A stretch of DNA of 6,219 bases. Source: Pseudomonadota bacterium (GTDB lineage Bacteria > Pseudomonadota > Gammaproteobacteria > GRL18). The stretch is taken from assembly GCA_030632745.1 (NCBI GenBank), contig DAOVUE010000104.1:1-6219 (forward strand). Reading direction: 5' to 3'. The translations under genes were made by a program, and so were the position numbers. Shown here piece after piece: positions 5,294-6,219 of the stretch. A model generated the notes under the pieces. It searched no databases. It saw nothing but the letters and a program-made list of their open reading frames with translations, and was not told where the DNA came from. Each line of letters begins with the position of its first letter. The stretch's first letter is position 1.

Positions 5294-5718
5294 TAACACT
5301 GCTCCCAGGGCAGATCATGATAACGCCAGCCGCCTGTGGTGCTGCGTTGATGCTTATCATCCAGCTCACCCTCAAAACCATCCTCAATATTATAGACATT
5401 ATTAAAATTGGATTGTAATAACAGTTTTCCCGCTTCCAGAGATCGCTTGCCGCTGCGGCAAATTAATATGACCGGCGGGTGTTTTCCGTCATCACCACAA
5501 ATTCCCCCCAGTACCAGTTGGCGTATTTCAGTGGCAAAATTTGGATTAATATCCCAGTCAGGCTCATCAATCCAGGCAATGTGTACAGCACCCTTAGGAT
5601 GGCCCACAAATAGAAACTCCATTGAAGAACGGACATCCACGAGAATTGCGGTAGGCTGTTTTTTAAGGATCTGGAATGCTTTCTTAGATGAAATTGATGT
5701 TGGTAGAGGAGTTGTCAT
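5293..5718 (-). CDS. Rhodanese-like single-domain sulfurtransferase
   Basis: The 141-residue product is a cytoplasmic rhodanese-like protein that would carry sulfane sulfur as a cysteine persulfide. Residues 10-30 contain the domain entry with ILVDVRSSMEF, followed by GHPKGAVHIAW (39-49). The active-site loop CRSGKRS is at 87-93, with C87 as the persulfide cysteine; C74 and the terminal C141 are extra. The end, GGWRYHDLPWEQC, matches a common subgroup whose tail reads GWR..GLPW. An insert at about 50-80 (DEPDWDINPNFATEIRQLV) is also typical of this subgroup. The ATG at 5718 has only a weak A-rich binding site. It is the first gene of the minus-strand operon, and its stop codon overlaps the next start by one base. 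The physiological sulfur donor and acceptor are not evident. Confidence 0.92.
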   Translation of the reverse strand: MTTPLPTSISSKKAFQILKKQPTAILVDVRSSMEFLFVGHPKGAVHIAWIDEPDWDINPNFATEIRQLVLGGICGDDGKHPPVILICRSGKRSLEAGKLLLQSNFNNVYNIEDGFEGELDDKHQRSTTGGWRYHDLPWEQC

Positions 5719-5763
5719 AGTTTTTTTCTTTTAAGTTTATTGCCTGGTTTATACGAATGTTCA

Positions 5764-5791
5764 TTGCAAAGTTTTCATTGATCAGTATTAT
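5764..5791 (+). promoter_or_regulatory. Candidate promoter for yajD
   Basis: TTGCAA (5764-5769) and TATTAT (5786-5791) are 16 nt apart, matching the sigma-70 consensus at 4 and 5 of 6 positions. A transcript would start about 27 nt before the yajD ATG. The -10 overlaps the opposite-strand -10 of the rhodanese operon. Confidence 0.5.
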
Positions 5792-5815
5792 AGGAAACTC
5801 TGACGAAAAAAACAG
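5787..5815 (-). promoter_or_regulatory. Candidate promoter for the rhodanese-msrA operon
   Basis: A perfect TATAAT lies on the minus strand at 5792-5787, about 70 nt before the rhodanese start. The -35 area is poor: CTGTTT at 5815-5810 with a 17-nt spacer matches only 2 of 6 positions. This fits an activator-dependent promoter or a chance -10. No other candidate stands out in the 106-nt gap. Confidence 0.4.
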
Positions 5816-5824
5816 GTAATATCA

Positions 5825-6219
5825 ATGGTTGGTCGACGCAAAGATAAAAAAAAGAAAATGGATACGGGCAAATTAGACTCTATTGTTAAGAAAGCCCATA
5901 CCGATAGTAATGAACGTGAACAGGGTTATCGTGAGCAATCACTTAAGATTCATCCCTGGGTGTGCGGGCGTTGCGGGAAAACTTTTACCAGAGAAAATCT
6001 GCAATTGCTGACTGTGCATCATATTGACAGCAATCATAATAATAATCCGCCGGACGGCAGTAATTGGGAGAATCTGTGTATTTATTGTCATGACAATGAA
6101 CATCAAAAGATGAATGAATTCCAGGCTTATGGTGATGTCCGCACCCGCCAGACTAATGAGACTGCAACCCATAACCCTTTTGCGGATCTTAAAGCTAAAC
6201 TGGGAAAAAAAGACAATAC
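5825..6219 (+). CDS. yajD: YajD family HNH nuclease-like protein (3' end outside window)
   Basis: The frame is open for 131 complete codons to the window edge, and the end reached (NPFADLKAKLGKKDN) corresponds to the C-terminal end of E. coli YajD, so very little is missing. A basic N-terminal extension (RRKDKKKK, 4-11) precedes the core. GYREQSLKIHPWVCGRCGKTF spans about 34-54, with the first zinc pair C47 and C50. The HNH centre has H65, H66 and D68 (TVHHID), then N80 in DGSNWENL and H89; C85 and C88 in LCIYCHD complete the zinc site. The cellular role of YajD is unknown, though the fold suggests metal-dependent DNA cleavage. The ATG has AGG (5814-5816) 8 nt upstream. The gene diverges from the rhodanese operon across a shared promoter region. 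Confidence 0.93.
   Translation, partial: MVGRRKDKKKKMDTGKLDSIVKKAHTDSNEREQGYREQSLKIHPWVCGRCGKTFTRENLQLLTVHHIDSNHNNNPPDGSNWENLCIYCHDNEHQKMNEFQAYGDVRTRQTNETATHNPFADLKAKLGKKDN

Noticed and set aside
5408..5734. 108-codon plus-strand frame opposite the rhodanese gene
   Set aside because: The rhodanese has a clear family match including CRSGKRS; the antisense frame shows none and no binding site.
5939..6172. 77-codon minus-strand frame opposite yajD
   Set aside because: The HNH and zinc motifs on the plus strand explain the region.

Overview
The window looks like chromosomal DNA of an AT-rich gammaproteobacterium. The support is a sigma-70-family factor paired with a DUF3379 partner, a YajD-type HNH protein, a BufA1/DUF2282 bufferin precursor and a GTAA-ended mini-transposon. 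The genus cannot be named from the sequence. No rRNA, tRNA or CRISPR array was seen.

Left arm (1-1005, minus strand): a stress-type ECF sigma factor and, directly downstream, a single-pass membrane DUF3379 protein that runs off the window edge and is probably its anti-sigma partner. The sigma frame continues upstream of the only usable modern start (TTG at 918) to a family-like beginning at an ATG at 1005, but an in-frame TGA interrupts that extension.

Middle (1006-1831): a divergent intergenic region leads into a short periplasmic bufferin precursor (bufA1, 1282-1533). It is closed by a strong terminator and has no MNIO maturase, BufC or DoxX gene beside it. A 137-bp non-coding mobile element follows. 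It has 22-bp perfect terminal inverted repeats, an 8-bp target duplication and a nested 22-bp-arm palindrome, and it looks like an IS66-type MITE.

Right of the element (1832-3631, plus strand): a two-gene unit with a small, unrecognised multi-pass membrane protein and a 472-residue three-module peptidoglycan hydrolase (GH24 lysozyme, PG_binding_1, C39-like cysteine peptidase) with all catalytic residues present.

Minus-strand operon (5718 down to 3681): five tightly packed genes in the order rhodanese, 93-aa exported protein, Uma2-type nuclease, 40-aa exported peptide, msrA. Gaps are -1, 21, 6 and 2 nt, so translation is probably coupled. Rhodanese and MsrA point to sulfur or redox stress, while the Uma2 gene and the two small exported proteins have no obvious link to that.

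Right edge (5825 onward, plus strand): yajD, an HNH-domain protein read almost to its C-terminus. It diverges from the rhodanese operon, and the two candidate promoters share one -10 region.
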